This document shows, one piece after another, positions 16,696-24,757 of a stretch of 64,000 bases of DNA; the first letter of the stretch is position 1, and each line of letters starts with the position of its first letter. The notes below the pieces were generated by a model. The model saw only the letters and a program-made list of their open reading frames with translations, was not told the DNA's origin and ran no database searches. The position numbers and the translations under genes are program-made. This DNA is from Brevibacterium moorei (GTDB lineage Bacteria > Actinomycetota > Actinomycetes > Actinomycetales > Brevibacteriaceae), in assembly GCF_024580735.1 (NCBI RefSeq), contig NZ_JANIJX010000002.1:124001-188000 (forward strand). Direction: 5' to 3'.

Positions 16696-16876
16696 GGTTG
16701 AGCATTTCACCGCCTACACGGACCTGGATTTGGCGGAGGTGGCCGCGGCCCTGGGGTTCACCCGGGACACGCTGGTGACGTACCTGCGTGAGGCAGGGCG
16801 TACGGATTTGACGGGCCGACTAGCGGCCCGTCTGGAATCGCCGGGCTCAGTCCGGCAAGGGAGGATAGCAGTATGA
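16655..16876 (+). CDS. Small HTH-like phage protein
   Basis: A 73-aa protein overlapping the recT 3' end by 41 bp and ssb by 4 bp. The segment DLDLAEVAAALGFTRDTLVTYLREAGRTDL looks like a helix-turn-helix. No assigned family. Confidence 0.6.
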   Translation: MVKRSQISLDSLAEVEHFTAYTDLDLAEVAAALGFTRDTLVTYLREAGRTDLTGRLAARLESPGSVRQGRIAV

Positions 16877-17430
16877 CGAATCGGATGGAGATTCACGGCT
16901 GGTTGGGCAGCGACCCGGCGGTGAAGACCCGGGAGGACGGGCAGCAGTTCGTCGTGTTCTCGGTGAACGACACGAAGGGCCACCGGGGCAATGACGGGCA
17001 GTTCGTCAAGACGAAGCAGCAGTGGGTGTCGTGCGTGATCGGGCAGGAGGACATGGACCGGTACCGGGGCCAGCTGTGGAAGGGCCGGGAGGTGACCGTG
17101 TACGGGAACGGGTATGTGAACCCGTACATGACGAAGGAGGGTGCGGCGGCTGCTGACCTTCAGGTGTCGGTGTGGGCTATCCAGTATCACCGGGAACGCC
17201 AGCAGGGCGGCCAGGGTGGCGGGTACGGCGGCAATCCGGGTGGGGGTAACCAATCCTCCGGCCAGGGCTTCCAGGGCGGCCAGAATCCCAACCAGCAGGG
17301 CGGAGACTCCTGGGACAGCCAGCAGGCGCAGGGCGCGCAGTGGGGCCAGAACCCGAATCAGGCCGCTCAGGGTGGCGGCCAGCAGTCGGGCGGGTGGGGA
17401 AATCCCACCGGTGAAGAACCGCCGTTCTAG
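16873..17430 (+). CDS. ssb: Single-stranded DNA-binding protein
   Basis: A 185-aa SSB. The OB-fold covers residues 1-110 (IHGWLGSDPAVKTREDGQQF, then WVSCVIG and LWKGREVTVYG). A long Gly/Gln/Asn-rich linker follows, and the last residues EEPPF form the acidic tip that recruits partner proteins. It is placed with recT and the replication genes. Confidence 0.95.
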   Translation: MTNRMEIHGWLGSDPAVKTREDGQQFVVFSVNDTKGHRGNDGQFVKTKQQWVSCVIGQEDMDRYRGQLWKGREVTVYGNGYVNPYMTKEGAAAADLQVSVWAIQYHRERQQGGQGGGYGGNPGGGNQSSGQGFQGGQNPNQQGGDSWDSQQAQGAQWGQNPNQAAQGGGQQSGGWGNPTGEEPPF

Positions 17431-17471
17431 GGTTGTTCTTGCGTCGGGCTTGGCAGTATGTCAGGCCCGGC

Positions 17472-17491
17472 GCGTGACCCGCGGGTTACGC
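17472..17491. repeat. 7-6-7 palindrome, copy A
   Basis: GCGTGACCCGCGGGTTACGC lies between ssb and the replication gene, just upstream of TAGGCTAAAAT, a likely -10 region. A protein bound here would cover the -35 area. Confidence 0.65.
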
Positions 17492-17512
17492 ACTACTAGG
17501 CTAAAATCAAAG

Positions 17513-17542
17513 GAGGCCCCGGGGCAGGAACCCCGGGGCCTC
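17513..17542 (+). promoter_or_regulatory. GC-rich leader hairpin
   Basis: A perfect 12-bp stem (17513-17524 with 17531-17542), loop caggaa, without a T-tract. It lies between the probable promoter and the first ribosome-binding site, so it is more likely a 5' leader structure than a terminator. Confidence 0.55.
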
Positions 17543-17574
17543 ACACCAACACCAGTTGAAAGGAATGGTTGGAT

Positions 17575-17640
17575 ATGTCGATCATATCAGCATCCGCCGC
17601 CAGCATGGCAGCACTGCACCTGGAGGTGATTCCCAGGTGA
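17575..17640 (+). CDS. Possible 21-aa leader peptide coupled to the replication gene
   Basis: A 21-residue frame (begins MSIISASAAS) whose TGA overlaps the GTG start of the next gene (GTGA). GAAAGG lies upstream. It may serve translational coupling only. Confidence 0.35.
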   Translation: MSIISASAASMAALHLEVIPR

Positions 17641-18554
17641 GTATTGTTCGGAACCGCCTGGCGCGAGAAGCGCAGTTCACGATGATCCCCAACGAGTTCC
17701 TGAGGGACACGCGCATCAGTAACGGAGCCCGCGGCCTGTTGGCGCAGATCATGTCCCATCGGGAGGGCTGGAGACTGTCCGTGGAGTCGTTGCAAGCGGC
17801 CACGAAGGAGGGCCGCGATGCCGTGCGGACGCAGCTCCGACAGCTGGAGGAAGCCGGGTATCTGGTCCGGGTTCAGCGCCTAGATTCCGGGAGGAAGTTC
17901 GCGGGGATGGACTACCACCTGACTGACCCATTCACCGGTGACGGTCACACCGGTGTCGGGAAACCCGTTGACGGGTTCTCCAATGACGGGCAACCCGCGA
18001 CTAAGAAGACTATGTTCTTAGAAGACCAGGTTGAAGAAGAACATGGGGAAGAAAACCAACGTGACGCTAACGCGTCACAACCGGCGGCTACGCCGCCGTG
18101 CGTGCGCGCGAGCGACCCCGGCCCGGCCGATGACGCTGGAGAGCTGTTCAACCTGCAACCGGCCAAACGGAAGTCCACGCCGAAGGGCGGATACCCGGAG
18201 GAGTTTGAAGCCTGGTGGAAGGTCTACCCGAAGAAGGCCGACAAGCGGGCCGCGCTGAAGGCTTGGCGGGCAGCTCGGGAACGCACCAACCCCAGCACGC
18301 TCATGGCTGCGGCCGCCGCCTACCGTGACGACCCCAACCGCCGTCCCCAGTTCACGAAGAATCCCGCAACCTGGCTCAACGCCGACGCCTGGGAGAACGA
18401 AGCCCTCCCCGACCGCACCCCCGAATCCACGGCGCACGCTCAACGGCAGGCCCGGATGAGTGAGAACCTGGCCGTGTTGCAGCGGGCGATGGACCGCGAT
18501 GCGGCGCAGGGCGCGCAGGTGTCGGACACGGTGGGGAGGCTGCTGGGACGATGA
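17637..18554 (+). CDS. Replication initiator / replisome organiser-like protein
   Basis: A 305-aa protein. The N-terminal winged helix FTMIPNEFLRDTRISNGARGLLAQIMSH is typical of phage replication proteins. An acidic, low-complexity linker follows, then the C-terminal segment FEAWWKVYPKKADKRAALKAWRA with NPATWLNADAWEN, common in phage replisome organisers. I choose GTG 17637 because GGAGG lies nine bases upstream; a longer frame from 17556 is open. It probably binds the phage origin, whose place is not evident. Confidence 0.8.
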   Translation: MSIVRNRLAREAQFTMIPNEFLRDTRISNGARGLLAQIMSHREGWRLSVESLQAATKEGRDAVRTQLRQLEEAGYLVRVQRLDSGRKFAGMDYHLTDPFTGDGHTGVGKPVDGFSNDGQPATKKTMFLEDQVEEEHGEENQRDANASQPAATPPCVRASDPGPADDAGELFNLQPAKRKSTPKGGYPEEFEAWWKVYPKKADKRAALKAWRAARERTNPSTLMAAAAAYRDDPNRRPQFTKNPATWLNADAWENEALPDRTPESTAHAQRQARMSENLAVLQRAMDRDAAQGAQVSDTVGRLLGR

Positions 18555-18979
18555 CGCTCACCGAAATGACCGCGCTGCTCACGTACATGTCCGTGATCGA
18601 CAACCGTTCCAACACCGACGATGCGGCCGCCGCTTGGCACCAGGTGATCGGAGACCTGCCGCTGGAGGATTGCAAGGCCGCGGTGGATGCGTTCCGGCGG
18701 GAGTCCGCGGACTGGATTCAGCCCGCCCACATTGCCCGCGGAGTCGAAGCGCTGCAGAAGCGCCGCATGAACGACGCTCTGGGGTTGACGGGGAGCCTGC
18801 ACCTGACTGCCGCGGATGAGGATGCGCCGGACCTGGGCCGGTCCGCGCGGAAGCGGATCATTGCCGGGGCCCGGGCGGGGACGTTGAACCGTCGGGCATA
18901 CCAGGCGTATCTGGACTCCAACCTGTCGTTTGCGGAGTTCGCTCAGTCGTGGCCGTCCCGTCAGGTGACCTCGCGGTGA
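18551..18979 (+). CDS. Probable helicase-loader-like phage protein
   Basis: A 142-aa helical protein (LTYMSVIDNRSNTDDAAAAWH, then LPLEDCKAAVDAFRRESADWI) with ATGA overlap to the replication initiator. The domain pattern and place resemble phage helicase-loader proteins in other actinophages, but no catalytic motif (for example a P-loop) is present. Confidence 0.55.
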   Translation: MTLTEMTALLTYMSVIDNRSNTDDAAAAWHQVIGDLPLEDCKAAVDAFRRESADWIQPAHIARGVEALQKRRMNDALGLTGSLHLTAADEDAPDLGRSARKRIIAGARAGTLNRRAYQAYLDSNLSFAEFAQSWPSRQVTSR

Positions 18980-18980
18980 C

Positions 18981-19000
18981 GCGTAACCCGTGCGTTACGC
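18981..19000. repeat. 7-6-7 palindrome, copy B
   Basis: GCGTAACCCGTGCGTTACGC has perfect seven-base arms and begins two bases after a TGA. It is the clearest copy and lies in the 124-bp gap before the next gene. Confidence 0.7.
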
Positions 19001-19103
19001 ACCCCGGGGCTCGCCGTAGGCGGGCTATCGGCCCGAATCCACCCAACTACCCACTCAACAATTTCTAGGCCCGCCTAGGGCCGTTTACGGAAGGAAACCG
19101 ATC

Positions 19104-19328
19104 ATGGCACAGAATCGCTGCAACGAATGCAAGAAAACCTGGAGCGGCCCCGATGCCCGGCACTGCCTGTTCTGCCACGAGACGTTCAGCTCGGAATTAT
19201 CCGGCAACGCCCACCGCAAACGCCTGTCCCCCGAGGGCTTCTGCTGCACGACCGAGGGCCTGGTCTGGAACGCGAAGCGGGCCATGTGGCAGATGCCCGG
19301 CACCTGGACCCCGGAGGAGGCGGCATGA
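19104..19328 (+). CDS. Small zinc-binding phage protein
   Basis: A 74-aa protein with CNECKKTWSG and HCLFCHETF pairs, two CxxC knuckles that probably bind one zinc. It resembles the small FDXHR-type zinc proteins of actinophages. AAGGAAACC precedes the ATG. Confidence 0.75.
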   Translation: MAQNRCNECKKTWSGPDARHCLFCHETFSSELSGNAHRKRLSPEGFCCTTEGLVWNAKRAMWQMPGTWTPEEAA

Positions 19329-19612
19329 ACCGCCGGATGACCCTGGCCACCATGCCCCTACTCACCCCGGCGGCACTGGAAGCCCTCCCGGCCGCGTTCC
19401 GGGAACGTGAGCACATGCTGGCCCGCGTCCGGCACGAGGACCGGGAAGCCCGCCGTTCCCGGCCGGAACCCCCGCAGCCCGCCACGGAGAACGAACTGCT
19501 CCGCCTGGAAATGGCCGTGTCCGACGCCCAGGCCCGCCTGGCGGCCGCACGGGCCGGAGTGGACCCGGACGCCGACGCCCACCTGTACCTGCTCGAAGCC
19601 GAACCGGCATGA
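19325..19612 (+). CDS. Helical phage protein, unknown
   Basis: A 95-aa charged protein with a probable C-terminal coiled coil (ENELLRLEMAVSDAQARLAAARAG). ATGA overlaps at both ends with its zinc-protein neighbours. Confidence 0.65.
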   Translation: MNRRMTLATMPLLTPAALEALPAAFREREHMLARVRHEDREARRSRPEPPQPATENELLRLEMAVSDAQARLAAARAGVDPDADAHLYLLEAEPA

Positions 19613-19746
19613 AGCCCCCGGCCCGGGATCGGTACCTCAGGTGCGCTTGCGGTACGTCGCGGCAATCCTGCTCCATCCTCACCCGGGACCGCGGCCGCCC
19701 CTGCTGTACCGACTGCAATCACGAACCGCACGACAAGGAGAAGTGA
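19609..19746 (+). CDS. Cys-rich 45-aa protein, probable zinc binder
   Basis: A 45-residue protein with LRCACG and RPCCTDCNHEPH segments (six Cys, two His), overlapping the previous stop (ATGA). It is too short for most gene finders, but the Cys pattern and overlap support it. Confidence 0.55.
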   Translation: MKPPARDRYLRCACGTSRQSCSILTRDRGRPCCTDCNHEPHDKEK

Positions 19747-19748
19747 CC

Positions 19749-20555
19749 ATGACCGCACAACTCGACCTCTTCACCGACACGACTGGATCACCGTTCGATG
19801 CGATCCGCCGGACCCGCCCGGACGGCACCGAATACTGGTCCGCCCGCGACCTCATGCCCTTGCTGGGATACGGGGCCGATTGGAGGAATTTCGCTGCGGC
19901 GATCAGCCGCGCGAGAATGACCGCTCAGAACCAGGGCCAACGCCCGGAAGACCTTTTCGGTGACGCCACCGAAAAGACCGGAGGCCGCCCGCGGGAGGAC
20001 TTCCACCTAGTCCGGTTCGCCGCCTACCTGGTGGCGATGAACGGTGACCCGCGCAAGCCGGAGGTCGCCGCCGCTCAAGCATATTTCGCGGTGAAGACGC
20101 GCGAGGCGGAAGTGACCCCGCCCGCCCGGGAACTCACGGAAGACGAGATCGTCCACCAGGCCCTCCAAATCTCCGCACGTAAGGTCCGCGCGTTGGAGGC
20201 CACCGTGGAGGAACAACGCCCGAAAGTCGCGGCCTGGGACCACATCGTGAACAGCGCAGGGTCGTGGTCCTACGAGGAAGCCGCCAAGGTCATGTTCGAT
20301 AAGAACATCTGCCGTGTCGGGCAGAAGCGCCTGGTGCAGAAGCTGGTGGATTGGAACTACCTGTATCGGGACTCCAAGGGCCGTCCGCACGCCCGGCAGG
20401 AGTACGTTAACCAAGGATTGTTCAAGCCGAAGGCGCGCGTGTACACGGACCAGAAAACCGGGGAAGTTCGAGAGTCGTCCGCGCCTCAGGTTCGGATCAC
20501 CGGGAAGGGCCTGGACCTGATATTCCGACGGTTCCGGGAGGAAGCGGGCCAGTGA
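19749..20555 (+). CDS. Phage antirepressor with DinD/Bro-N-like and KilAC domains
   Basis: A 268-aa protein. The N-terminal part (YWSARDLMPLLGYGADWRNF, DFHLVRFAAYLVAMNGDPRK) is of the antirepressor/DinD class. The C-terminal part (SWSYEEAAKVMFDKN, then KLVDWNYLYRDSKG) is a KilAC domain. Such proteins bind DNA or repressors to favour lytic growth. The start ATG 19749 follows AAGGAGAAGTG. Confidence 0.88.
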   Translation: MTAQLDLFTDTTGSPFDAIRRTRPDGTEYWSARDLMPLLGYGADWRNFAAAISRARMTAQNQGQRPEDLFGDATEKTGGRPREDFHLVRFAAYLVAMNGDPRKPEVAAAQAYFAVKTREAEVTPPARELTEDEIVHQALQISARKVRALEATVEEQRPKVAAWDHIVNSAGSWSYEEAAKVMFDKNICRVGQKRLVQKLVDWNYLYRDSKGRPHARQEYVNQGLFKPKARVYTDQKTGEVRESSAPQVRITGKGLDLIFRRFREEAGQ

Positions 20556-20977
20556 CTCCCCCGCGGTTTGCCTTCACCATGCCAGTGAAGGAGACGCTGA
20601 ACGCGAACGGCCGCCTGCACTGGCGGGCGGCCGTGACCCGGAAGCAGCTCATTGCGCAGCTCACCGCGGTGTCCGCGCGGGGCCTGAAGCCGGTTGGTCG
20701 GGCGACGGTGGTGTGTGGCGTGGTGAAGGCGACTCGGCAAGCGTATGACGCGCAAAATATGCAACCCTCCCTGAAGGCTGTGGTTGACCAGTTGGTGCGG
20801 ATGGGTGTGCTGGATGAGGATTCCAACCGGTTCGTGACGGGCCCGCTGATCGTCCCGGCAGGGGTGGATCGGGGGCTCGCAGCGCGGGGCCCTGTGCCTC
20901 AGCGGCTCCGGTTCGAGGTGTCGCTGCTGCCGTACCTGGATGCGGAGGAGATTGTTTCCCGGCTGGCTTTGCCCTAG
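20552..20977 (+). CDS. RusA-like Holliday-junction resolvase
   Basis: A 141-aa protein of the RusA family, which cuts four-way junctions. The motif YDAQNMQPSLKAVVDQLVRMG with following LDEDSNRFV carries the metal-binding Asp cluster. GTG start overlaps the antirepressor TGA (GTGA). It completes a set with YqaJ, RecT and SSB. Confidence 0.82.
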   Translation: MTPPRFAFTMPVKETLNANGRLHWRAAVTRKQLIAQLTAVSARGLKPVGRATVVCGVVKATRQAYDAQNMQPSLKAVVDQLVRMGVLDEDSNRFVTGPLIVPAGVDRGLAARGPVPQRLRFEVSLLPYLDAEEIVSRLALP

Positions 20978-21000
20978 CCGTGCAATGTGTTATAGTATAA
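20968..21000 (+). promoter_or_regulatory. Promoter-like element TTATAGTATAA, copy 1
   Basis: TTTGCC, 17-bp spacer, TATAGT. The spacer holds the shared GTGCAATGTG box. TTATAGTATAA is at 20990-21000. Confidence 0.75.
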
Positions 21001-21009
21001 ATATGAGCA

Positions 21010-21026
21010 CGGGGGATGAGCCCCCG
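21010..21026 (+). promoter_or_regulatory. 5' leader hairpin after promoter copy 1
   Basis: CGGGGG-atgag-CCCCCG stem-loop directly downstream of the promoter and before the ribosome-binding site. Repeated almost unchanged at 38265 and 41851. Confidence 0.65.
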
Positions 21027-21052
21027 GCCAACCGATAGAAAGGCTCCAAGCC

Positions 21053-21232
21053 ATGATCACCCTGAACGAACTCGCAACCCAGCTCGGAACCGTCGAAGAA
21101 TCCGGCATCACCACCCCCGTCCGCTGGGACCACATCGCAGACTTCGACCAGACCCTCAACGCCACCGACGGCGGAGACACCGAAATCAGCGAAGACGACG
21201 CCGCCGCAATCCGCGAAGCCTGGACCAACTGA
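21053..21232 (+). CDS. Small acidic protein after promoter copy 1, unknown
   Basis: A 59-aa acidic protein (begins MITLNELATQ; C-terminal EISEDDAAAIREAWTN) with AAAGG upstream of ATG. It follows the promoter-hairpin cassette and is followed at once by palindrome copy C. No family recognised. Confidence 0.7.
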   Translation: MITLNELATQLGTVEESGITTPVRWDHIADFDQTLNATDGGDTEISEDDAAAIREAWTN

Positions 21233-21233
21233 C

Positions 21234-21276
21234 GCATAACCCGTTCGTTACACCCCGCGCCCACCCCGGGCGCGGG
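21234..21276. repeat. 7-6-7 palindrome copy C (21234-21253) with abutting hairpin
   Basis: GCATAACCCGTTCGTTACAC, identical to the copy at 43265. A 9-bp GC hairpin (21254-21276) abuts it. It begins one base after a TGA. Confidence 0.7.
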
Positions 21277-21300
21277 CACCCCAACCAAGAAAGGCGCACC

Positions 21301-21582
21301 ATGACCACCGTGAAAGTCCCCGTACACGAAATCGGAGAAGGCCACCTAGGCCGCCACGTCACCCTCGAAACCGAGGAAGGCGAGAAGTCCGGAATCCTCG
21401 CCGCCGTCCTCATCGGCCAGTTCCCCGGCCAACCCCGCCCCCTCTACTCGCTCACCATCCTGGGAGAAGAAGCATTCGAGGGTGGCCCGGAGAGCATCAA
21501 CATCCACCTGGACACCCTGACCGCACCCGACAGGGACATGACCGCGATGATCAGCCTGGAACGGCACCCGGCATGGTCGTGA
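21301..21582 (+). CDS. Phage protein, unknown
   Basis: A 93-aa beta-rich protein (MTTVKVPVHEIGEGHLGRHV, later YSLTILGEEAFEGGPE). AGAAAGG precedes the ATG. Could be a small OB- or SH3-like fold; not recognised. Confidence 0.7.
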   Translation: MTTVKVPVHEIGEGHLGRHVTLETEEGEKSGILAAVLIGQFPGQPRPLYSLTILGEEAFEGGPESINIHLDTLTAPDRDMTAMISLERHPAWS

Positions 21583-21959
21583 ACAGACAGACGGTGTTCG
21601 AGCGGGACGGCCGCCAGTGCCCGCATTGCGGCACCGGCTCCAACCTCAGCATCCAACACAGGCGGGGCCGAGGGATGGGAGGAGCGAAGGGCCTGGACGG
21701 CCCGGAGAACACCATCCTGCTGTGCTGGGAGTTCAACACCGCAATCGAATCCGACCCGGCCGCCGCCGACCTGGCCCGCCGCAACGGCTGGAAGATCGAC
21801 AGGTTCGACCCCCGGCCCGCGGAAACCATCCCCGTCCTCGCCTGGGACGGCTGGAGGCTCCTCAACCCTGACGGCACCTACACGCTCTACACCCCGCCCG
21901 GCTATCAGCCGACCGGGTACGAGCGGCGGAAGGAGAACGCGGATGCGGATCGACCCTGA
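21573..21959 (+). CDS. HNH-type endonuclease-like protein
   Basis: A 128-aa protein with CPHCG zinc knuckle and IQHRRGRGMGGAKGLDGPENTILLC, the HNH arrangement (His, Asn, and a later polar residue replacing the last His). It may be a homing or modification-linked nuclease, or inactive if the final residue matters. It overlaps the preceding gene. Confidence 0.7.
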   Translation: MVVNRQTVFERDGRQCPHCGTGSNLSIQHRRGRGMGGAKGLDGPENTILLCWEFNTAIESDPAAADLARRNGWKIDRFDPRPAETIPVLAWDGWRLLNPDGTYTLYTPPGYQPTGYERRKENADADRP

Positions 21960-22299
21960 ACACCGCCGAACCCTGTTCCGCTCCCCGGGCACGTTCCTCG
22001 GCGCAACCGTGGCCCGGGAACGCGGGAAAGCCTCCAGGATCACCTCGACAATCTGGACGTTCGGCTACATGTTCGGCGTGGCCGTGGCCGCTGCACTCGA
22101 CCGCTACTGGCAAGGCGGCCGGTTCTGGAACAACCTCACCATCGTTCTGGCCCTGGCGGTCGGATACGCGGCTGCGCAACTTCTTGCTGAACGCATCACC
22201 CGGGACATGCTCTTGCAGGCCCGCGAACAAGGCCGGTGGGACATGCTCACCGGCTGCGAAGACCTCACCCCCACTGAACGGAGAAACCACAATGACTAA
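21943..22299 (+). CDS. Membrane protein with two TM segments, unknown
   Basis: A 118-aa protein with hydrophobic stretches near residues 36-55 and 65-82, and charged ends. It overlaps the HNH gene by 17 bp. Unknown role. Confidence 0.65.
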   Translation: MRIDPEHRRTLFRSPGTFLGATVARERGKASRITSTIWTFGYMFGVAVAAALDRYWQGGRFWNNLTIVLALAVGYAAAQLLAERITRDMLLQAREQGRWDMLTGCEDLTPTERRNHND

Positions 22300-22681
22300 C
22301 ACCACCACCCCGCGCGTGGACCTGGCCGAACTCTGCCTGGCAGCCAACCAGGCATCCCGCGAAAAAGGCTTCTGGGACCGGGACCGCGAAGGCGCGCAGA
22401 CCCAGCAGGAACAACACAACGAAGTCGGCATGAAGCTGGCCCTGGTCCATTCGGAACTGTCCGAGGCGCTGGAAGAACTCCGGTCCGGCAACGCAATGGA
22501 TCACGTGTATCACCGCGAGGACGGGAAGCCGGAGGGATTCCTCCCGGAGATCGCGGACGTCATCATCCGCCTGGCCGACCTGGTGGGCAAGTACGGGCTG
22601 GAGACCGCCCTGGCCCAGCAGATCGGAGCCAAGCTGGCATACAACACGTCCCGCCCGCCGAAACACGGGAGGGAGTTCTGA
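22292..22681 (+). CDS. MazG-like nucleotide pyrophosphohydrolase
   Basis: A 129-aa all-helical protein with the MazG-like pattern MKLALVHSELSEALEELRSG (ExxE) and EIADVIIRLADLVG (ExxD), which bind Mg2+ and cleave NTPs to NMP and pyrophosphate. In this phage it may adjust the nucleotide pool. Confidence 0.82.
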   Translation: MTNTTTPRVDLAELCLAANQASREKGFWDRDREGAQTQQEQHNEVGMKLALVHSELSEALEELRSGNAMDHVYHREDGKPEGFLPEIADVIIRLADLVGKYGLETALAQQIGAKLAYNTSRPPKHGREF

Positions 22682-22761
22682 TGCCCGATTGGATCGTGCT
22701 GGCGGTGTCGCTGGCAGCAATGGGGGCCGCCGCCCTGGCCGCCCTGTTCTGGACGAAGTGA
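22681..22761 (+). CDS. 26-aa single-pass membrane peptide
   Basis: A 26-residue, almost wholly hydrophobic frame (MPDWIVLAVSLAAMGAAALA) that starts on the last base of the previous stop. Probably a membrane peptide or coupling ORF. Confidence 0.45.
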   Translation: MPDWIVLAVSLAAMGAAALAALFWTK

Positions 22762-22772
22762 AGGAGACCGTC

Positions 22773-23081
22773 ATGGGAATATTCGATCCGACCCCGGGGA
22801 AACCCTACGGGGCCTGCAAGACCTGCCGCCAGACCCTCCAGACGCGCGAGGCCGCTGACGAACACCTGTACGGGAATCTGGGCCACCGCATCCGGATAAT
22901 GAACCCGACTCGCCAGCAGCGGATCGAACGGGGGCTGGAAACGGAAGTGATCATCGCTATCGCCCAGTTCACCCCTCCCATCGAAAAGCTGATCCAAGCG
23001 GGGCAGTGCACCCGGCAGGAGGCCGTGGACGCGCTTGAGGAACACCCGGAGTTCCAAGAGGCGGTGAGCAATGGCGAGTGA
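22773..23081 (+). CDS. Small zinc-knuckle phage protein
   Basis: A 102-aa protein with GACKTCRQTLQTREAADEHL (CxxC plus a later His, a C2H-like knuckle). AAGGAG precedes ATG 22773. Function unknown. Confidence 0.65.
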   Translation: MGIFDPTPGKPYGACKTCRQTLQTREAADEHLYGNLGHRIRIMNPTRQQRIERGLETEVIIAIAQFTPPIEKLIQAGQCTRQEAVDALEEHPEFQEAVSNGE

Positions 23082-23271
23082 CCTGCGCGGGGCCGTGTGG
23101 AGGTCGGAGTTCCTGAAGTCTTCGCGCCCGTGGATCGCGGATACGGGGCAGATCAGGCGTGGAATGCTCCTTCCGCCTCTGGAACCAACAAGGATCCAGA
23201 AGACCACCCGCCACCGGACTCATGCGGAGGCCCTGGCGGCTGTCTGCCAACTACTGAAGGAGGCGGCATGA
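23071..23271 (+). CDS. Small basic phage protein, unknown
   Basis: A 66-aa basic protein overlapping both neighbours (11 bp and ATGA). No motif recognised. Confidence 0.55.
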   Translation: MASDLRGAVWRSEFLKSSRPWIADTGQIRRGMLLPPLEPTRIQKTTRHRTHAEALAAVCQLLKEAA

Positions 23272-23456
23272 GCCTGTTCACGTACGGCAGGGCCCACAAC
23301 TGGTTCGCTTGGCATCCCGTGCGGGAGCGGGATACGTACCGGCTGGTGTGGTTGCGGGTAATGATCCGCCGCAGGGTGTTTGCGGATGTTCCAGGAGCGC
23401 CCGAGTGGTGGCAGTACCAAGACAAGCCGAAGGAGGCCAACCGTGGTGGCTGCTAG
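23268..23456 (+). CDS. Small Trp/Arg-rich phage protein, unknown
   Basis: A 62-aa protein rich in Arg and Trp (HNWFAWHPVRERDTYRLVWL), starting with ATGA overlap. No family recognised. Confidence 0.55.
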   Translation: MSLFTYGRAHNWFAWHPVRERDTYRLVWLRVMIRRRVFADVPGAPEWWQYQDKPKEANRGGC

Positions 23457-23541
23457 GCGGAGTGACCTGTGTGCGAACGGCTATCACGATGCGTGCCCGC
23501 AGGCGTACCGGATCGTGAAGGGTCAATTGAGCGCGAGTTGA
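23443..23541 (+). CDS. 32-aa Cys-containing mini-protein
   Basis: A 32-residue frame from GTG 23443 (or GTG 23446) with AAGGAGG six bases upstream; contains LCANGYHDACP, which could bind a metal. Supported by its good ribosome-binding site and overlap. Confidence 0.45.
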   Translation: MVAARRSDLCANGYHDACPQAYRIVKGQLSAS

Positions 23542-23575
23542 AGAAGAAGTATCGACCGAATGAGGTGTCTGGAAT

Positions 23576-23863
23576 ATGACTGACGTGATCGCGGAGACGC
23601 TGGCAAGACACCAGTTCTCCGAATTGAACCGTGACTGGAAAAGCTGGACCTGCAATTGCAAGGCGAGAGTTTCGACTGCCTATCGAGCCAGGATCGCCCA
23701 CCAAGCGGAGGCGGTGCGTGCCGCGCTGATGGGAGACGAGGCTGTGGAGCGGGTAGAGCGGGCACTAGATGAGCACCGCGTGGTGTCCGATGAGTGGGAC
23801 CTGGAAACCGTGGCCGAGAGCGTCTTGGCCGCGCTGATCGGGGGCGACCGTGACGCCGTTTGA
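23576..23863 (+). CDS. Phage protein with WxCxC motif, unknown
   Basis: A 95-aa helical protein; begins MTDVIAETLARHQF and has WTCNCKARV and a basic helix. Unknown, but this type is frequent in actinophages. Confidence 0.6.
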   Translation: MTDVIAETLARHQFSELNRDWKSWTCNCKARVSTAYRARIAHQAEAVRAALMGDEAVERVERALDEHRVVSDEWDLETVAESVLAALIGGDRDAV

Positions 23864-23996
23864 TTGCCGGGTGACGGTCCCGAACGCTCGGGCCGTTGAC
23901 TATGACGAGGAAACCGAGAGGTTCCTGGTTCACTCCCCACTATTCTACGGGGGCTCATGGATCGACAAGAACGATGTGAAGGAGAACGAGGGATGA
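23850..23996 (+). CDS. 48-aa phage protein, unknown
   Basis: A 48-residue frame from GTG 23850 (MTPFDCRVTV) with overlaps at both ends (14 bp and ATGA), which supports its translation. No family recognised. Confidence 0.5.
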   Translation: MTPFDCRVTVPNARAVDYDEETERFLVHSPLFYGGSWIDKNDVKENEG

Positions 23997-24757
23997 GCTA
24001 CACGAAAGAGGACTTCGCCCGGGCGAGGTTCGCGGTTATGGAGACCGAGGAAGCCGGGGAGGTTCTGCTAACCCGCGACCCTGATCCTGGGGTGAAATAC
24101 CGGTGGCTAACAGCAAGCGGTGGTGCGTTTACGGATGCCGAAATGGCGGAGGGCCGATGCTATCCCGTGGTGGAGGCGGACCTGGTGATGAAGCGGCAGG
24201 CGCAGGCGTGGCTTGAGGTGCTGGACCACCCGGCCATGACCAACCTGGGGCGGGGTACGGGCATCGAGGGCGTGAAGCGTCGCCTGGACGAGCTGCAGGC
24301 CAACCAGCAGAAGCCGTTGCCGGAGGACTGGGAGCGGGCTGTTAACGCAGAGGCGCTCCTACGGCACGGTAGTGTAAACGCGGTAGCCAGAGTCGCATTT
24401 AGAAAAGGTGCCGAGTGGGCTCTGACCCGGTACAGCCAGCAGCCCGCCGACCTGGACCTGACGGAGTACCTACAGCAGGTCTGGGAGCGGGCGGAGCTGA
24501 CCGAGGATGCGCCACCGCGCAAGGGCGATCTGGTGATTGATCGTTTGGAGCCTCGCGGATTCCACACGAGGTTTGCGGATTCCGATTGGCCGTCATCCAG
24601 CCGCCAGACCCGCGTGTACCGGCGTGCCCCGCAGAGGTCCAAGGAAGACGAGGCCCGGTATCAGAATCTTAAGGAAGCGCTGGACTCCTTCCCCGGCTGG
24701 AAGTCGTACACGACCGACGAGCTGGCCGACCACCTGGTGAGGGCGGTCAACGCATGA
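23993..24757 (+). CDS. Phage protein of 254 aa, unknown
   Basis: A soluble protein with no recognised domain. The middle is helical (VKRRLDELQANQQKPLPEDW) and the C-terminus ends in YTTDELADHLVRAVNA. The ATG overlaps the previous stop, and the end overlaps the next start (ATGA). Sits in the early operon. Confidence 0.65.
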   Translation: MSYTKEDFARARFAVMETEEAGEVLLTRDPDPGVKYRWLTASGGAFTDAEMAEGRCYPVVEADLVMKRQAQAWLEVLDHPAMTNLGRGTGIEGVKRRLDELQANQQKPLPEDWERAVNAEALLRHGSVNAVARVAFRKGAEWALTRYSQQPADLDLTEYLQQVWERAELTEDAPPRKGDLVIDRLEPRGFHTRFADSDWPSSSRQTRVYRRAPQRSKEDEARYQNLKEALDSFPGWKSYTTDELADHLVRAVNA